Shown here: positions 27,038 to 39,762 of the stretch, piece by piece | How positions within the stretch are numbered: the stretch's first letter is position 1 | Layout of the letters: every line of letters starts with the position of its first letter | Source of the DNA: Sinotaia quadrata | Lineage: Eukaryota > Mollusca > Gastropoda > Architaenioglossa > Viviparidae | Assembly (NCBI GenBank): GCA_028829895.1 | Contig: CM054183.1 | Location: forward strand, 18,798,975 to 18,862,974 | Length of the DNA: 64,000 bases | Direction of reading: 5' to 3' | Notes under the pieces: generated by a model | What the model was told of the DNA's origin: nothing | What the model saw: only the letters and a program-made list of their open reading frames with translations | The model's database searches: none | Program-made: the position numbers and the translations under genes

Positions 27038-27150
27038 TTAAATGTTCTTATTCTTAAATCCTCTATTGACAGTGGTAAGAATAAATGTTCTTATTCTTAA
27101 ATCCTCTATTGACAGTGGTAAGAATAAATGTTCTTATTCGTAAATCTGCT
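27038..27150. repeat. 46-bp tandem repeat, ~2.5 copies
   Basis: The unit starts 'aaatgttcttattcttaaat' and ends 'gacagtggtaagaat'. The copies are essentially identical, so the expansion is recent. Confidence 0.9.
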
Positions 27151-27202
27151 ACAATGTTCTATGTGCGCTTTTGCCTTTATAACTACTCACTTATACTGTG
27201 AA

Positions 27203-27340
27203 TGTTCAAGGAGGAGTGACGCAGATTGTAGAGTTGCTCACAACATTAGTTTGAAGAAGGATGACGCAAAATTGTAGAGTCACTCACAATGATGGTTTGA
27301 AGAAAGATGACTCAAAATCGTAGCATCACTCACAACGATG
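27203..27340. repeat. ~48-bp tandem repeat, 3 imperfect copies
   Basis: Unit with 'gatgacgcaaaattgtagag' and 'tcactcacaa'. It directly follows the 46-bp array. Confidence 0.75.
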
Positions 27341-28019
27341 ATTTCCAATCGGATCATTGTCCTTAGATCCCCTGTGAATAGGCTAAACCTGGCTTTGGCT
27401 GATGCCAACAATAACTGTTGCTGATTTCTCTGGTCTCCATGTGCAATGGCCTAGACCTCAGGACATTTAGCATTATCACTTACTTTGCCGAGTGTGTCTT
27501 CCCATCTGTGAATGTGGCACCTTCTTGGGCTCATCTGGTCCCAGAATTACCCACTCCTTCACACAAGGAATAGAACCTCCAGGACAAAGCTCAGACAGAG
27601 AGATTGAATGACTCATCTTTCATTAACCGTATGCAAATGACGTTGCATACATAAGCTTCCTGAAGCGTTGAACCTTTCACTTCACCATGATGTATTTACG
27701 AACAAGTTGCCTCGATGCTCATGATACTTGGCGGTCGACGGATGAAAAACGGGTGGAAAATTGTTTTCCTTAGTAAATACGTCGTAATTTCCTTTATACG
27801 AAGTTTCACCACAAAATATTGCTCTTATGAAGCTACTGTCTTAGTTTCTCATCAAAATGTCGAATTTTCTTCCTATCTCTTTTAAAAACACTGCGTTCTA
27901 GCATGTTCTTTATTTGAGTTGTTATTTTAACTCTGATACTTACAATAAAATGTGCATTACCCGAAAATCATGTCTTTTTGACATTTAACAAATTATATTA
28001 AAATGAAGTTTAGAAATAG

Positions 28020-28100
28020 GGACAGGCAAATTTTACTCCACCACAGATTGTGAATACTTGTTCATTGATCATACTTTGCCCAGTCTACAACACATTCTGT
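28020..28100 (-). repeat. R1 5'-end fragment
   Basis: 'gacaggcaaattttactcca' followed by 'ccacag' is the reverse complement of the R1 start. Only the outer 5' end is clear, and decayed similarity continues leftward. Confidence 0.6.
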
Positions 28101-28299
28101 GTAGCTGATAGGAATATGACACAAAACGTTGTGGTTTGTATTTTTGATACCATTTAGGTTTGATTTGAGACTGGTCTGTTTGCTTTCCTATTCTCTCTTA
28201 ACTTTACTTCGGATTGCATATGTTCTTGAAGTTAAATTTCATTGTGTACCCTTTTCTGTCCATGAGAGATCATTAGAGTGCTGTTTTTCTCGACTTTGC

Positions 28300-28440
28300 T
28301 TGGATGAAGAAGGAAGTAAGTCACTGGATATGCTAGAAAGAATTTGCTGAACATTCTATATGGCCAATAGGTAGTACAAAACCTCTTATAATAGTTTAAG
28401 GTCTAATGCTTCCAGATCATAGAAGTATAGTGAAAGAAGT
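28300..28440. repeat. Repeat relic, inverted partner at 59640-59780
   Basis: 'cttggatgaagaaggaagta', 'tatatggccaataggta' and 'aaacctcttataatag' recur in reverse complement at 59640-59780. The phrase may be part of a degraded retroelement, but no domain is recognisable. Confidence 0.6.
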
Positions 28441-28493
28441 AATAATAAACAAAAGTATGAAATATGTATACAAATATATATTAATATGATATT

Positions 28494-28790
28494 AATTAAT
28501 TAATTAATTACCCGTAACTAATTAACATTTCTTCCATGATTATATTTTTACATTGTAGAAACAGCCTTTTCTTGTTTTTAGCAGAATCTCCCGGTTCACT
28601 GATTATAGACAGCTATGACCATGGTAGATAAGAGAGGTGCCTGCTACAGGAATACATATCCACCATGTGAGAGAGACTACTGGTGTCTGCAGGAGAATTA
28701 TTAACATAAATTAAGACATAACTCTCATAATTTGTAATTAGTTATAGACGATTAATTACATAATAATGATCATAACCATTAAGTAGGTGG
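28494..28790 (+). repeat. R1 fragment with internal deletion
   Basis: Joins the mid-R1 segment (…'ggttcactgatta') to the 3' end (…'aaccattaagtaggtgg'). A short inverted piece of the 3' end lies at its left side. Confidence 0.65.
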
Positions 28791-28815
28791 CATTAGTATC
28801 TAGCTTCACTGATAG

Positions 28816-28819
28816 CTAA

Positions 28820-28857
<38 letters not shown>

Positions 28858-28921
28858 TAAATAGATAGATTAGATAGATAGATAGAGAGAGAGATAGAGA
28901 GATAGATAGATAGATAGATAG
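28816..28921. repeat. (GATA)n microsatellite
   Basis: Imperfect GATA tract. Confidence 0.95.
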
Positions 28922-29582
28922 AAATAAAGGGGTGGTGGTCTTTCCATAAACATCCTTTTCCGGAGACTGCTTTGGGCCTAAAGTGTTAGGATGTTTTTGG
29001 GTCATTATTTTCTGGGTCAAGACTGGAATAAGATGATCGCTTATTGTCGCAGTCCCTCCCTTCCCCAAAGTGTATAAGATATTTTTGCTCTCTAAAAACA
29101 TCATTTACAATAATAAATTAATTACATCGAATAATATAGGATGAAAATAATTGTATTCTTATTCTGCATATACAAAATGGCTTAATGCCTCTCCACTCTC
29201 ATAAATTAAAAATGCACTTTGCTGTCCAACTAGTCTGTATTTTACCTTCTCTTGTTTTTGTACACACTTCTCTCACTCTCCATTTCACTCATGACTGCTG
29301 TTTTCCCCAAATCTTAGCTTAATTTACATGAACTGACTCTCACGTGGAGCGGAAACAACTTTTTTCCAAACAACTTGTAATCTTGTTTTATATATATATA
29401 TAAGCAATTATAATAAAATTAATAGTTACATTCTTTATCATATTCATTTACACCAGCATCTATGAAGGGAAATGCAAATTAATAATCATTCTTAATTCTG
29501 TCTCTCTTGCATAAACAAACTAAAAATCATATACATTTCACTCTAAATGCAAAATGCTTCTTATCATTTTCATACTTCACTC

Positions 29583-29673
<91 letters not shown>

Positions 29674-29905
29674 CATACCTCTCAGCTTCAACTTTATTAC
29701 ACCATGAATAAGTCATTGCCATATATTATTGCTCTTTTACAGATCCAAAATCTCTCACAACTTCTACTGCAGACAAAGGAACAGAGACAGTGATCAACCT
29801 TCGTCTGTGATGTTTTCTCGCTGCAGCAAACTTCTAAAGTAAGCAAACCAAGATTCATAGTCTGAATCACTTTACTGCCACATGACTACTTATTGAGATG
29901 CTATC
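28922..29905. repeat. Segmental duplication block R5, copy 1 (partner at 58275-59475)
   Basis: Direct-orientation match over about 1 kb, with markers 'ggtctttccataaac', 'tattctgcatatacaaaatg' and 'acttctactgcagacaaa'. The AC tract at 29585-29666 is unique to this copy. Confidence 0.85.
29585..29666. repeat. (AC)n microsatellite
   Basis: About 41 uninterrupted AC units. Confidence 0.98.
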
Positions 29906-29911
29906 TGTGGC

Positions 29912-31735
29912 AGAGTAAATTTGCCTCTTCCTATTTAAAAAATCAATCATTATAAAAATTGTTAATTTGTCAGAGTAACCTGACCCTGGACACTCCCTAT
30001 AATGGTATTTTTAAAAGTGTCTGATTTGAAGTAAACGCCCAATGCAAGAATATTCTAGACTTGCTGATGTAAAGCAAACTAGTGAGTAGTTTTTATTATT
30101 CAATGGTTATGATTTACAAGAACAAGACCAGCCAATGGGCTGAGATTAAAATGTTTATCTGCCTTAGACAAATCTAGGTCTAATCACTTTGAATTAGAAG
30201 TGGCAAAGAAGAAGTCCGGTTTTGACAAAGGTGGTTGTTAGCTTGATGGTGAGTTAAATTGAGTGGTTGAGAGAGAATGGACTTAGAAATATTTCATGCA
30301 TTTTCGCTATTGATATGTTATGCTCATGTTTTAAGTAGAGATGTACTATGTGAGTTGACTTTTAATTTTACAAGTGTTTGAACTAGACTGCTCACATGTA
30401 GTTTGCTAGACTTGACATTGTTTTGATATGTTGTATTTATTTTACTATGTGCATGTATCAGGCTAATAAATACTGTAGCAGGAAATTTAAGTTGAGACTG
30501 ATATGTAAGATAGAGTGGAGTTATAAAGTGATAACATGGAAATTTAGGTTTAATTATATTTTGCAGGAGCAAGTAGCCTTTACAGTTGCATATTTTCAAG
30601 TACTATATAAACCTCCTGGTTTATTGTTTGTAATCTGCTATGACTGACTCTGTTAAAGGTGGAAATGGTGTGTAAGTTAAGAAACACTGCACTCTACTGA
30701 AAGCAAGTAGCCTTTACAGTTGCATATTTTCAAGTACTATATAAACCTCCTGGTTTATTGTTTGTAATCTGCTATGACTGACTCTGTTAAAGGTGGAAAT
30801 GGTGTGTAAGTTAAGAAACACTGCACTCTACTGAAAGCAAGTAGCCTTTACAGTTGCATATTTTCAAGTACTATATAAACCTCCTGGTTTATTGTTTGTA
30901 ATCTGCTATGACTGACTCTGTTAAAGGTGGAAATGGTGTGTAAGTTAAGAAACACTGCACTCTACTGAGGTGTGGCAACACGAGTTGATGACTAACGAAC
31001 AATTTCTACTGTAGAGAAGTTGTTGGACATCACTACATTTATTGTTCTGTTTGAAGGAGTTGACATGGCGAAATGAAGCTCCCAGTTTAACTCTAAGTAG
31101 TGGAAGAGTGTTTTTCATGTGCCAATGACACACGTGGAGCTGACGAGGCTGAACTGAACTATACATTGTAATATTATGGCAAAGTACGCAAAGGACTGTT
31201 AAGACTGCACTGAATCAGGTTATATTAGACTATTATCACTTATCTCTAATAGTTCCATTTCTGTTCTCTGATAAGATTTGTCCTGTAACTGTATTGACTC
31301 TATTGTTCAATTGTATTTTTTATGAGATAGACTGCATAAAACATAGAAATTATCCGAATGTGGGCTTGGGAATATACTGATGTCAAGTAATCTGTTTCAT
31401 TGTATTGTCATATGTAAATTTAATTGTTGATTTAATACATTCCTTGTTAAATTTATTGACTATTTTCACATGTTGATAATCTTATCTTGAAGAAGAACGT
31501 GGTTAATGGGGACTCGTTAAATATGGATTAAAGTAGGATTTGTCTTCTCCTTTAGTAAGAATTTTTCCACCTTTGGAGAGATTATGTGAATCTTTAATAT
31601 TGTGGAAGAGAGAAAACGTTTGCAGTGCCCACAGATCCACCAAGTGAGAGACGTGAGGTGTCTGTTGGAGAATCATTAATAAAATAAATTAAGATTCACA
31701 TCACTTGTAATTAGTTACGGGTAATTAATTAATTA
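29912..31735 (+). repeat. R1 repeat, near full-length, with internal triplication
   Basis: Starts 'tgtggcagagtaaatttgcc' and runs through all R1 landmarks to the AATTAATTAATT-rich 3' end. It exceeds the usual ~1.58 kb because of an internal 134-bp triplication. The usual 3' terminus 'aaccattaactaagtgg' is missing. Confidence 0.8.
30568..30969. repeat. 134-bp unit, three identical tandem copies
   Basis: 'aagtagcctttacagttgca' recurs at 30571, 30705 and 30839, exactly 134 bp apart, with no difference seen between copies. The identity means a very recent event or a possible assembly artefact. Confidence 0.95.
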
Positions 31736-31739
31736 ATTA

Positions 31740-32575
31740 ATATCATATTAATATATATATTTATGTACATATTTCATACTTTGCATCAGTCTGGAAATGG
31801 TTCTTATTGATGAAATGTTAGTTCCATAAAGTTCACAACTTTGTTCTAATTAACACAGACACTTCCTGAATTAACATACAATCCAGTGTAACTCCAGTTC
31901 CAGAACATAGATTAGTAAACCACTCTTGGAATACTCCAATGCAACATTCAGTCATTCACTTCCATGGTTTGATACATCCGTTCGTAGCCTGCCCACTCAA
32001 TAGTGTGCCTAATCATGTGGAGATTCCCATAGCATGCTAATACAGTACAGTGCGCTCCATAAGAAACAGTTGCTGTCACAATTCCCAATTGTGGTCCACA
32101 CAACCCTCTCTGGCTTCCTATCCTTTTAGTACTGGCTTGTTATACCATAGTGAGTGTAAACTTTAGACCAAGGCAACATCTGAGCCAAGATCTCCAAGTC
32201 AAGATGAATTTGCATTGTCCTTGTTGTGTTATCTTGTCCTGGGTTCCTGTGTTGACGTTTTCCTTTGTTTGTTTGTCCCTCAAAGCTGTGAAAATACATA
32301 AGGGATTTTCACACATCAGCCTCGTGTTACAATACAACTAAAACCTGTAATTCACTCTTGGTTCTCATATTAAATTCCTTTTTACATTAGTTATTTCATT
32401 TCTTTTCTTAGTACTAAGAATAACATTACAGTTTCCAAATCATTTAAAATACAATGATTTCAAAAAAGAAAAAATGCAATTTGCAATAAGTATAAAATTT
32501 CAATATTTACAGAAATTGTGTTTTACCATATTAGACAGTTACTGGTCTTGCTCTTTCCTGCTCCTATCGCCATAG
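31740..32575. other. Intergenic, no gene seen
   Basis: No coding signal recognised. The overlapping plus and minus frames at 32140-32341 are featureless. Confidence 0.5.
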
Positions 32576-32579
32576 AGGG

Positions 32580-33065
32580 ACATTACGGGCCAAGATTAAG
32601 TTCGAGTGAAATTAATTTCCGCCAAATGGGGTATTTATACAGAATTTGGATTTTTCGTGTTAATCCTTCCCTCTGGACATAATCTCTCTCATGTCTCGCC
32701 CTTTGTAAAATAGTTACGGTTGGGTGACCGTACTCAAAGACTGTCTTGCTACTGCAGTCTGGTGCCTTTAGAAGGTGTCCAACTCTCATGTTCATGTACC
32801 ATCGTAAACTCTTGATGTGCGCGTGATTAGGTAATCTACGCATTTTCCTCTGTGCGTCCATTCTCGAGCATTTGGCCACATGGCTACTTCTGTCGACTCA
32901 ACTGCTTTTGAATCTTAAATCCTTAGTCGAGATCAAAGTTCACTGTCTGAAATTTCTAACACAGTTTTCTACATGGCAAAATTTGAAATGGCTTTTTGCA
33001 GTGGCTTTACAATTAAGTTATAGCATCAAAGAATTTTGTTGATTCAACTTTATACTTTAAAAAAT
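32580..33065. repeat. Repeat block, inverted partner at 61970-62340
   Basis: The reverse complement matches 61970-62340 in order: 'aagttgaa', 'gaattctttgatg', 'ccactgcaaa', 'ctttgatctc', 'agattcaaa', 'ggacgcac'/'agacgcac', 'cttctaaaggcaccag', 'gtataaatacccc'/'cataaatacccc'. The minus frame 32879-32583 (98 aa) covers much of it, but the partner frame is not conserved along its length. Confidence 0.65.
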
Positions 33066-33109
33066 ATTCGGTGTATTAGTTTGAATTTTCTGTCCCACAC
33101 ATTCTAAAT

Positions 33110-34504
33110 GTATGTATTCTAAGCCCGACATGTATAAAGTGATACTATCATAAGCAAATGTACTTAACGATGGAAATAAACATACAGTGAAAAGCCAAGT
33201 TATATATATATTTCACTAATTAATTAAAATGACAGCAGGTATTTCAAATACAATGAAAGACAAATGAAAAGACTATTACTAAATAATGCCCTTAGAGTTA
33301 AGATTTGTTCATTTTAATGACATCATTGCTAAAGATGTTCGAGGTAATCAGTGGAAACTGTCTGGTAAATCAATTATCCAGTAAAGGTACTTTTTACTTC
33401 AGTTAGTGTGGTCTTGAAAGTCAGTTTGGCACGAGTTCTTGTCCATGATGATGTTTACAGGTTCCAACCAACAGTTAGAAAAAATATAGAAAGTGCACTA
33501 GAAATAGGTTTACGCTTTTGTGTCGACCACCGTTGATGTGATGTTTGTAGTTACCACCATAAAGAGTAGAGAGCCAGTCTCTGCAAACAGCAATGAATAG
33601 CAATCATATTTTATAACTAACACCGGAAGTCGGAGAATGAGGGTCTTTACGTTTGTATTGGTGGCAATTCACGCCTCCCTACAACATTTCATCTTTATGC
33701 CTCTTTGTGCTGTTAATATATTACTAGCCCACGTTTTTTCTATATGGGCGGGGTGGTGGTGATTCGCCTTGGAGGCCTTAGAAGTATCACACACACATAT
33801 CAAATCATGGGGTAATCACGCCTCCCTGCAAACTTCAACTTTCTGTATCTTCTCTCCTTTCGGCCTTCAATCGGCGTCAAACAGACACAGACCCACACAA
33901 TTCTTATGCCTTTATTTCTTTGATTAAAGAATTACAAAGAAAATGTGAGATTTTTTAAAGGCAATGTCTGCATGAAATCACCATTAAAATATCAAACCCT
34001 GTAAAAAGAATGTATGTTTATAATTATCGACACATATTTTAATGTAACTAATCTTACGTCAGTCTGACACTATCAAAAGCTTTAAAATTTGGGACTTTAT
34101 ACTGGGTAAAAAGGCTTTAATGTGAGACCCTATACCACACAATGCCACAGTGGCAGTTGTCCCGTAAAATTTCCTTGATTCAACAGGTCTACTGTTTATT
34201 TTTATATACAAAATATATTACTTTATTTTTAACATGTTTTGCAGTCTTAATTGTTCATGACAACAATCCAATGGTCGTTAATTTTCGAATAATGAAACTT
34301 TATGAAAGACATCAATACAAAAATACATCTTGATATTTATCTATGTATGCATGCTTGTTTGAATATATATGTCATATTAAATTAGGTATGTCAAATTGTC
34401 AAAACAACCCCGTTCTTTCTTAGAAAACCTATAATCGAAAATTTAATTATATTATTTTTATGTCCTTTGTCTTAAATACACACACACACACAACACACAT
34501 AAAA

Positions 34505-34540
<36 letters not shown>

Positions 34541-34720
34541 TGAGTATATTATATCCTCTCTTTCTTTCTTTTAGAAATGTCAAGTATATTTATTTATTTA
34601 TGTATACACCCACAATGAGTACTAATGGAAACCCGATTCCTTCTGCTGGTGGAAGCGATGCCGTTCCAGAAACTACAAATCCAGCACAATCTTCAGAAGA
34701 CGGGTAAAATGTTTTTCGCA
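33110..34720 (+). repeat. Segmental duplication block D1, copy 1 (partner at 61735-64000)
   Basis: Direct match that includes the upstream region and first coding exon of the deaminase gene. Markers are 'gaacaaatcttaactctaag' (as reverse complement), 'ttccaaccaacagttagaaa', 'cggccttcaatcggcgtcaa' and 'caacag.tctactgttta'. The second copy has a ~760-bp insertion at ~61850-62620. Confidence 0.9.
34506..34540. repeat. (GT)n microsatellite
   Basis: GT run about 75 bp upstream of the start codon of gene A. It is absent from the second copy of the block. Confidence 0.95.
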
Positions 34721-35043
34721 AATAAATCCATAATTATCAGCATCAACATCAAACGTCTTAATAAGGCTTTCATAATATTTGAGATGATCTTTATAATTTC
34801 ATAATTAACATTATAAATACTTTGTTTTGAATAATAAATAATTAAATTATTATATTTTAATATGATTTTATTTACGGTATAAAGGCATATTCAACATTAA
34901 AGTGAATGTATAAAAATAAACTACTGTTCATGTACTGATGTAAGTGATCCGATTTAAAGACATCCATGTACACACATTAAAATGAGCGTATGTCGCATTT
35001 CTCTCTGTGTGTGTCTCTGTCTGTCTGTCTCTCTCTCTCTCTG

Positions 35044-35113
<70 letters not shown>

Positions 35114-38100
35114 GCATTGAAATGAAGAAAAATAAAATCACAATAGAAAAGAAAGTCAATTAAATTCAAGCTTTGTAACTTCGTTTAAGTAGTAAATTTA
35201 AATTTAATTATAACAAGTTTTCACATTTAATATTATAGTTGCTAAACGATTTGTACACCAAATATTTTATATTCTGCAATCTGTGTGAAAACTATAATTA
35301 CTTGCGGAAGTAAATTAATAATTAATATCATATTCATAATGTGTAACGGTATGTATGCTTGTATTTCCAATATTGTTTCCAGATCCTCTACCGTGACTGA
35401 GAGCGGAAAAAGAGGTTCATACCTTTCATGGGAAGAATACTTCATGGCAGTTGCTTTCCTGTCGTCAAAGTGCAGCAAAGACCCTAAAACACAAGTAGTC
35501 TTTGTTTTATTCTTTCTCATAATTTATTGCGATATGTAATTAGTAAATCATGAACAATCTTTCGCACCTGATGGTCAATGCAGTTCATTCGTAGAAGATG
35601 CATATCGAATATAGTTTGTTTTCAAATGTCTTTAATATACCGACTGCTTTTGCAAAAATGGTTTAGCACACCTATTGTTAGAAATTCAAATATAGGTGTA
35701 TTTGTATTTTCTGTATGTGAAAATATAAAACATCGAAATATTCTCAGGCAATGTCAACTGATAATTGTTTCTTTTCCAGAAAGGTAAGTATAAACATAAA
35801 TGGAAGAACTCATTACAAATAAGCAGATACCTATATTTACAACAAGCGTACATTAAACTTTTATTAAAGTCGAGTAACATTTAACAATATGTTAAAGCGT
35901 AGTACAGTATTTGCTCACTCTGTGGATCTTTATTGAACACAGCTTGAACTTGTTCTTATTGTGATGGGGTGTGGTGTTGGTGTTATTATTATGGGTCACC
36001 CTAGGATGCGAGAAGATGAAACGATGAAGATGATGAGACAATCAGACAATACCGCTACGGCAGCCACAGCAGAAGAGGCAGAACACGCAACACGTGTTTA
36101 CATTTTCATCTGATCTTTATTTAGGCGACACACCGCCAACCACGCTCCTCTCTTGACCACTCTCCAAAAGACCGACCAAAGACGACAAAAGACGACTAAA
36201 GACCACCAAAGACTCTCGCACACTCTCTCACACACAATATATCTAAAAAGTCTGGGCGGCAAAGGGGACTCCACTAGACAATTCTGGAACTGTACTAAAA
36301 CTAATGCTAAACGGGTACTTCTGTGTTAACGTACTTTCTAACATAAATTCCTTCCAAACTACCTAGAGTTATACAATACTTTAACTATCAAAACGTAGTA
36401 CACTAAATACTCTTTAAATACAATACTTCCTTACAATATAATTCACAAAATAAATTATCAAATAAAATAATTAACTATATTCGTGTGCCAGGGGAAAACC
36501 AAGTACACATACATAAATCGTAGAATACACTAAGAAAACAATATAAACTAACTTACAAAGTTATATAAATATAAACTACATCCCAATAACTATTAAAATA
36601 TCTAAACATTAACTTTACTTGATAAATGGATAATATAATAAAGGCGGTTAAACACGTACACAGTGGCACAGCAATACACAGTCATGCCTCACTTTCTTTT
36701 AACTCACACGCTACAAAGAGGTGCAACACTTTTCACATGATTGCAAGCGTTAATTCTCTTAACCTCAATTAATCTTTTTCTCACCTCATGGCTTATTGGA
36801 CGTTTCCTCTTTCGTTGATGCCACCATTTTTATTCCGCACTATAATTGAACTTTAGTCTGAGTTTACATGAAAGTATTATGCTTTAATATACTTAATATA
36901 ATTTACTTATGTAAGTTTATGTATGTTAATAAAGATTTATGTATTCCATGCTCTACATTTCTTTAAAGTGGATTCGAATTCATTAACGATTGTAAAACAA
37001 AATATGAAAAGCAATCCGAAAATTGTTAAATGGAACAATGCGTTTTCTATGTTTCAAAGATTAAAAGTCTTCTTCTTAACATTTCAGATTGAAGCTAATA
37101 GTTTAAAACGAAATATTGAATATGTGAAGCGAAACTACACTGTGAAACCATATTACAGTTTACATGATGATAGGGACAAATTAAATAATACGGCTGGTCC
37201 ATTTCACATAACGAAATCTTGGTCAAAAATCGAGACGTGAAAGTAATCGGTTTAAAATAGCATCGGGTGACGGCACATTATACAAACGCCCCTGTTGATC
37301 TGTGGCGAACTGTTCAAAAGAAACGACAACAGCAACGCACTTTCTACTCATCGCTCATTCCACCGATCTCAACTTTCACCCACCCTCAGTCAAGACAACC
37401 AATTTTTTTTCTGCATCCTTCTGTCTAACTTCAGCTCACCAAAAACTTTACAAATAACATGTTATCATAACATCTGAATTTTTAAAACTGCAATTAATAT
37501 ATCCATCATAATCTGAATTCAAATTGAAAGTTTGTTTTAAAAGTTGTATGAACATTTCCCATCATACAACAACTGTCTCCAAAACTTATATATGTCAAAA
37601 GGAAGAAAACATAATTGTAAAAAAAATGCTACAACATATGTTCCAATCATCTTATTCAACTAGTACGAATTCTTTAAAAGCCTCTGAGCATAATAAATTA
37701 TTTGTACTTATAAGTTTCAAGTACAATAATAGTACATATTGTTTTCGAAATCTTTTGTTTTGCACATCTGGCAAGCTAAGTAAAAGGATTCTTATCATTT
37801 TCAACTAAGACTGACTTCTTATTTGTGGTGACAAAGTTTGCTTACACCTACTCTTTAATAATGACCTTGCATGTATGCAATGGGAATACGTGCAGAAATC
37901 ATTGTTCTTTCAGTATAAATAGTTTCACAATAACTATCAACGACCAGTACTAATCATAAACTCTACTAAATAAATATGTATATATGAGGAACCACCATAA
38001 GTAACTTTAAACGTTTTCCTTTCTTGGCAGATATTTCAAGTAAAAAATTAATTAATTTTACTTTTGGGATAGGTGCAACAGATTAAGAGGGTGATTTTAA

Positions 38101-38682
38101 TGTAATTTCTCCTTGGAAATAATAGTATTTTGGTGTTTGTAATTGATGGCATACTGATGTACATACACAGTGTGTTGCGGTTTGCCTATTTTCAGGTTGG
38201 AGCATGTATTGTTAACGAAGACAAAAAGATTGTTGGCATTGGATACAACACTATGCCCAATGGTTGTGAGGAAATGCCATGGTCTGATAAAAAAAAAACT
38301 GACGATTTGGACGACAAGCACAATTATGGTTAGTGGAAACCAGTGGACAGTGTTCTGAAAAATCAAATCTGTTCATCTGTCTATTTCACTGTCTCCCTAA
38401 AATCTTCCATCTCTTTTTCAAATATATACATCCGAAAGGTGGAATGTACCTCATACATTTCCACTGGCCACTTTTCTTGACAGTCAACCACAAGTTCATT
38501 TATTAATTCTTAAGAACATCAATCAAGTCTGTTTGGCTATATTTTAAGACATGTTATTTTCTGTCATATATACTTTAGGATTAAATCATCATCTGAATCG
38601 CCAGTATTCCCGAGGTAGGTATGTGAGATATATCTTTCTCCCTCTCTTTCTCTGATACATATGTATATATATACAAGTGTGT

Positions 38683-38765
<83 letters not shown>

Positions 38766-39724
38766 GTGGACACGCATTTATAGTTTAACTGCCTCAAAGT
38801 ATTAACAACTTGGCTCGTGCCAAAGCCAGTTGCATTAATTTAAACTGTCAAGAATTAATTATCAAAATTGAAATGCAATGTCGAACACACAGCTAAGTTA
38901 ATATGTGCATGTTGAATATTAAAGCTAATAAATATAATATGACTCGTATTGCACTTTTTTCCTTTGTCTTCAGTGCTTAGTCCCTTGCTGAATAGGAATG
39001 AAATACGCGTCACAATATAATTGTATCCACAGTAACATCAACTAATACAACATCAACATGTTTATTCTCGTACCACAGTCATTTGAGTAAAGCAATAGCA
39101 TTCATTTTAGGTAGGAATAATGAATTACAAACGAATGATGATAAATCTGAGGACATGCAGGTTGCTGCTAGAAGTACTTCTAATTCGTTACCTCTGCTCA
39201 CACTGCCCTACTCATTAAACAGTGTGTTTCCTCCCCAGCAAGATAAATGGAAGTTATTTTCGCCCAAAACTTTCAAAGCGGGTATTCTTGAACAAAGAGT
39301 AATTGTAACCGCGAAATATGTTGTCTGTTAACACAATGCCACATGAAAACTACTCTCGACAACCCAATTAACAATTATAAAATAGTTTTCATTCACACTC
39401 TTACTCACACCACCAAAGAATGAGGTTTCTTTTTCTTCCGGGTACACACATACCGTCACAACTTGGCCGAAAGGACACGTGACACACCAAAAGCAAATAA
39501 ATATTTCAGTCAAATACTTCCACTCGCCTTAGATGATAGAAGGCCAGGTGGAGGTACACCACGACAACACTGAATAGCAGAAAAAAAGCGACAGCGACAG
39601 AGGACTCATGGACACTATAATAGTTTCTCAGTTCTCTTTTTATTTTAGCAACCAAATCGCATGGGTATATTGTGCCAATTCCAACGCACTTTCCCCCTCT
39701 CTCTAAAATAATAATAATAATAAT

Positions 39725-39762
<38 letters not shown>

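Larger units (their letters stand above)
25613..28015. other. Intergenic, no gene seen
   Basis: Contains the two short tandem repeats listed below. The segment 27340-27660 is less AT-rich but has no open frame that I can interpret. Confidence 0.5.

Noticed and set aside
30568..30969. CRISPR-like array
   Set aside because: The 134-bp units are contiguous with no spacers, and the context is eukaryotic repeat DNA.
32583..32879. 98-aa minus-strand frame as a real gene
   Set aside because: Only a short LRVGxLLKAP-like patch is shared with the inverted copy at 61977-62306. The rest is not conserved in frame, so it is treated as a repeat.
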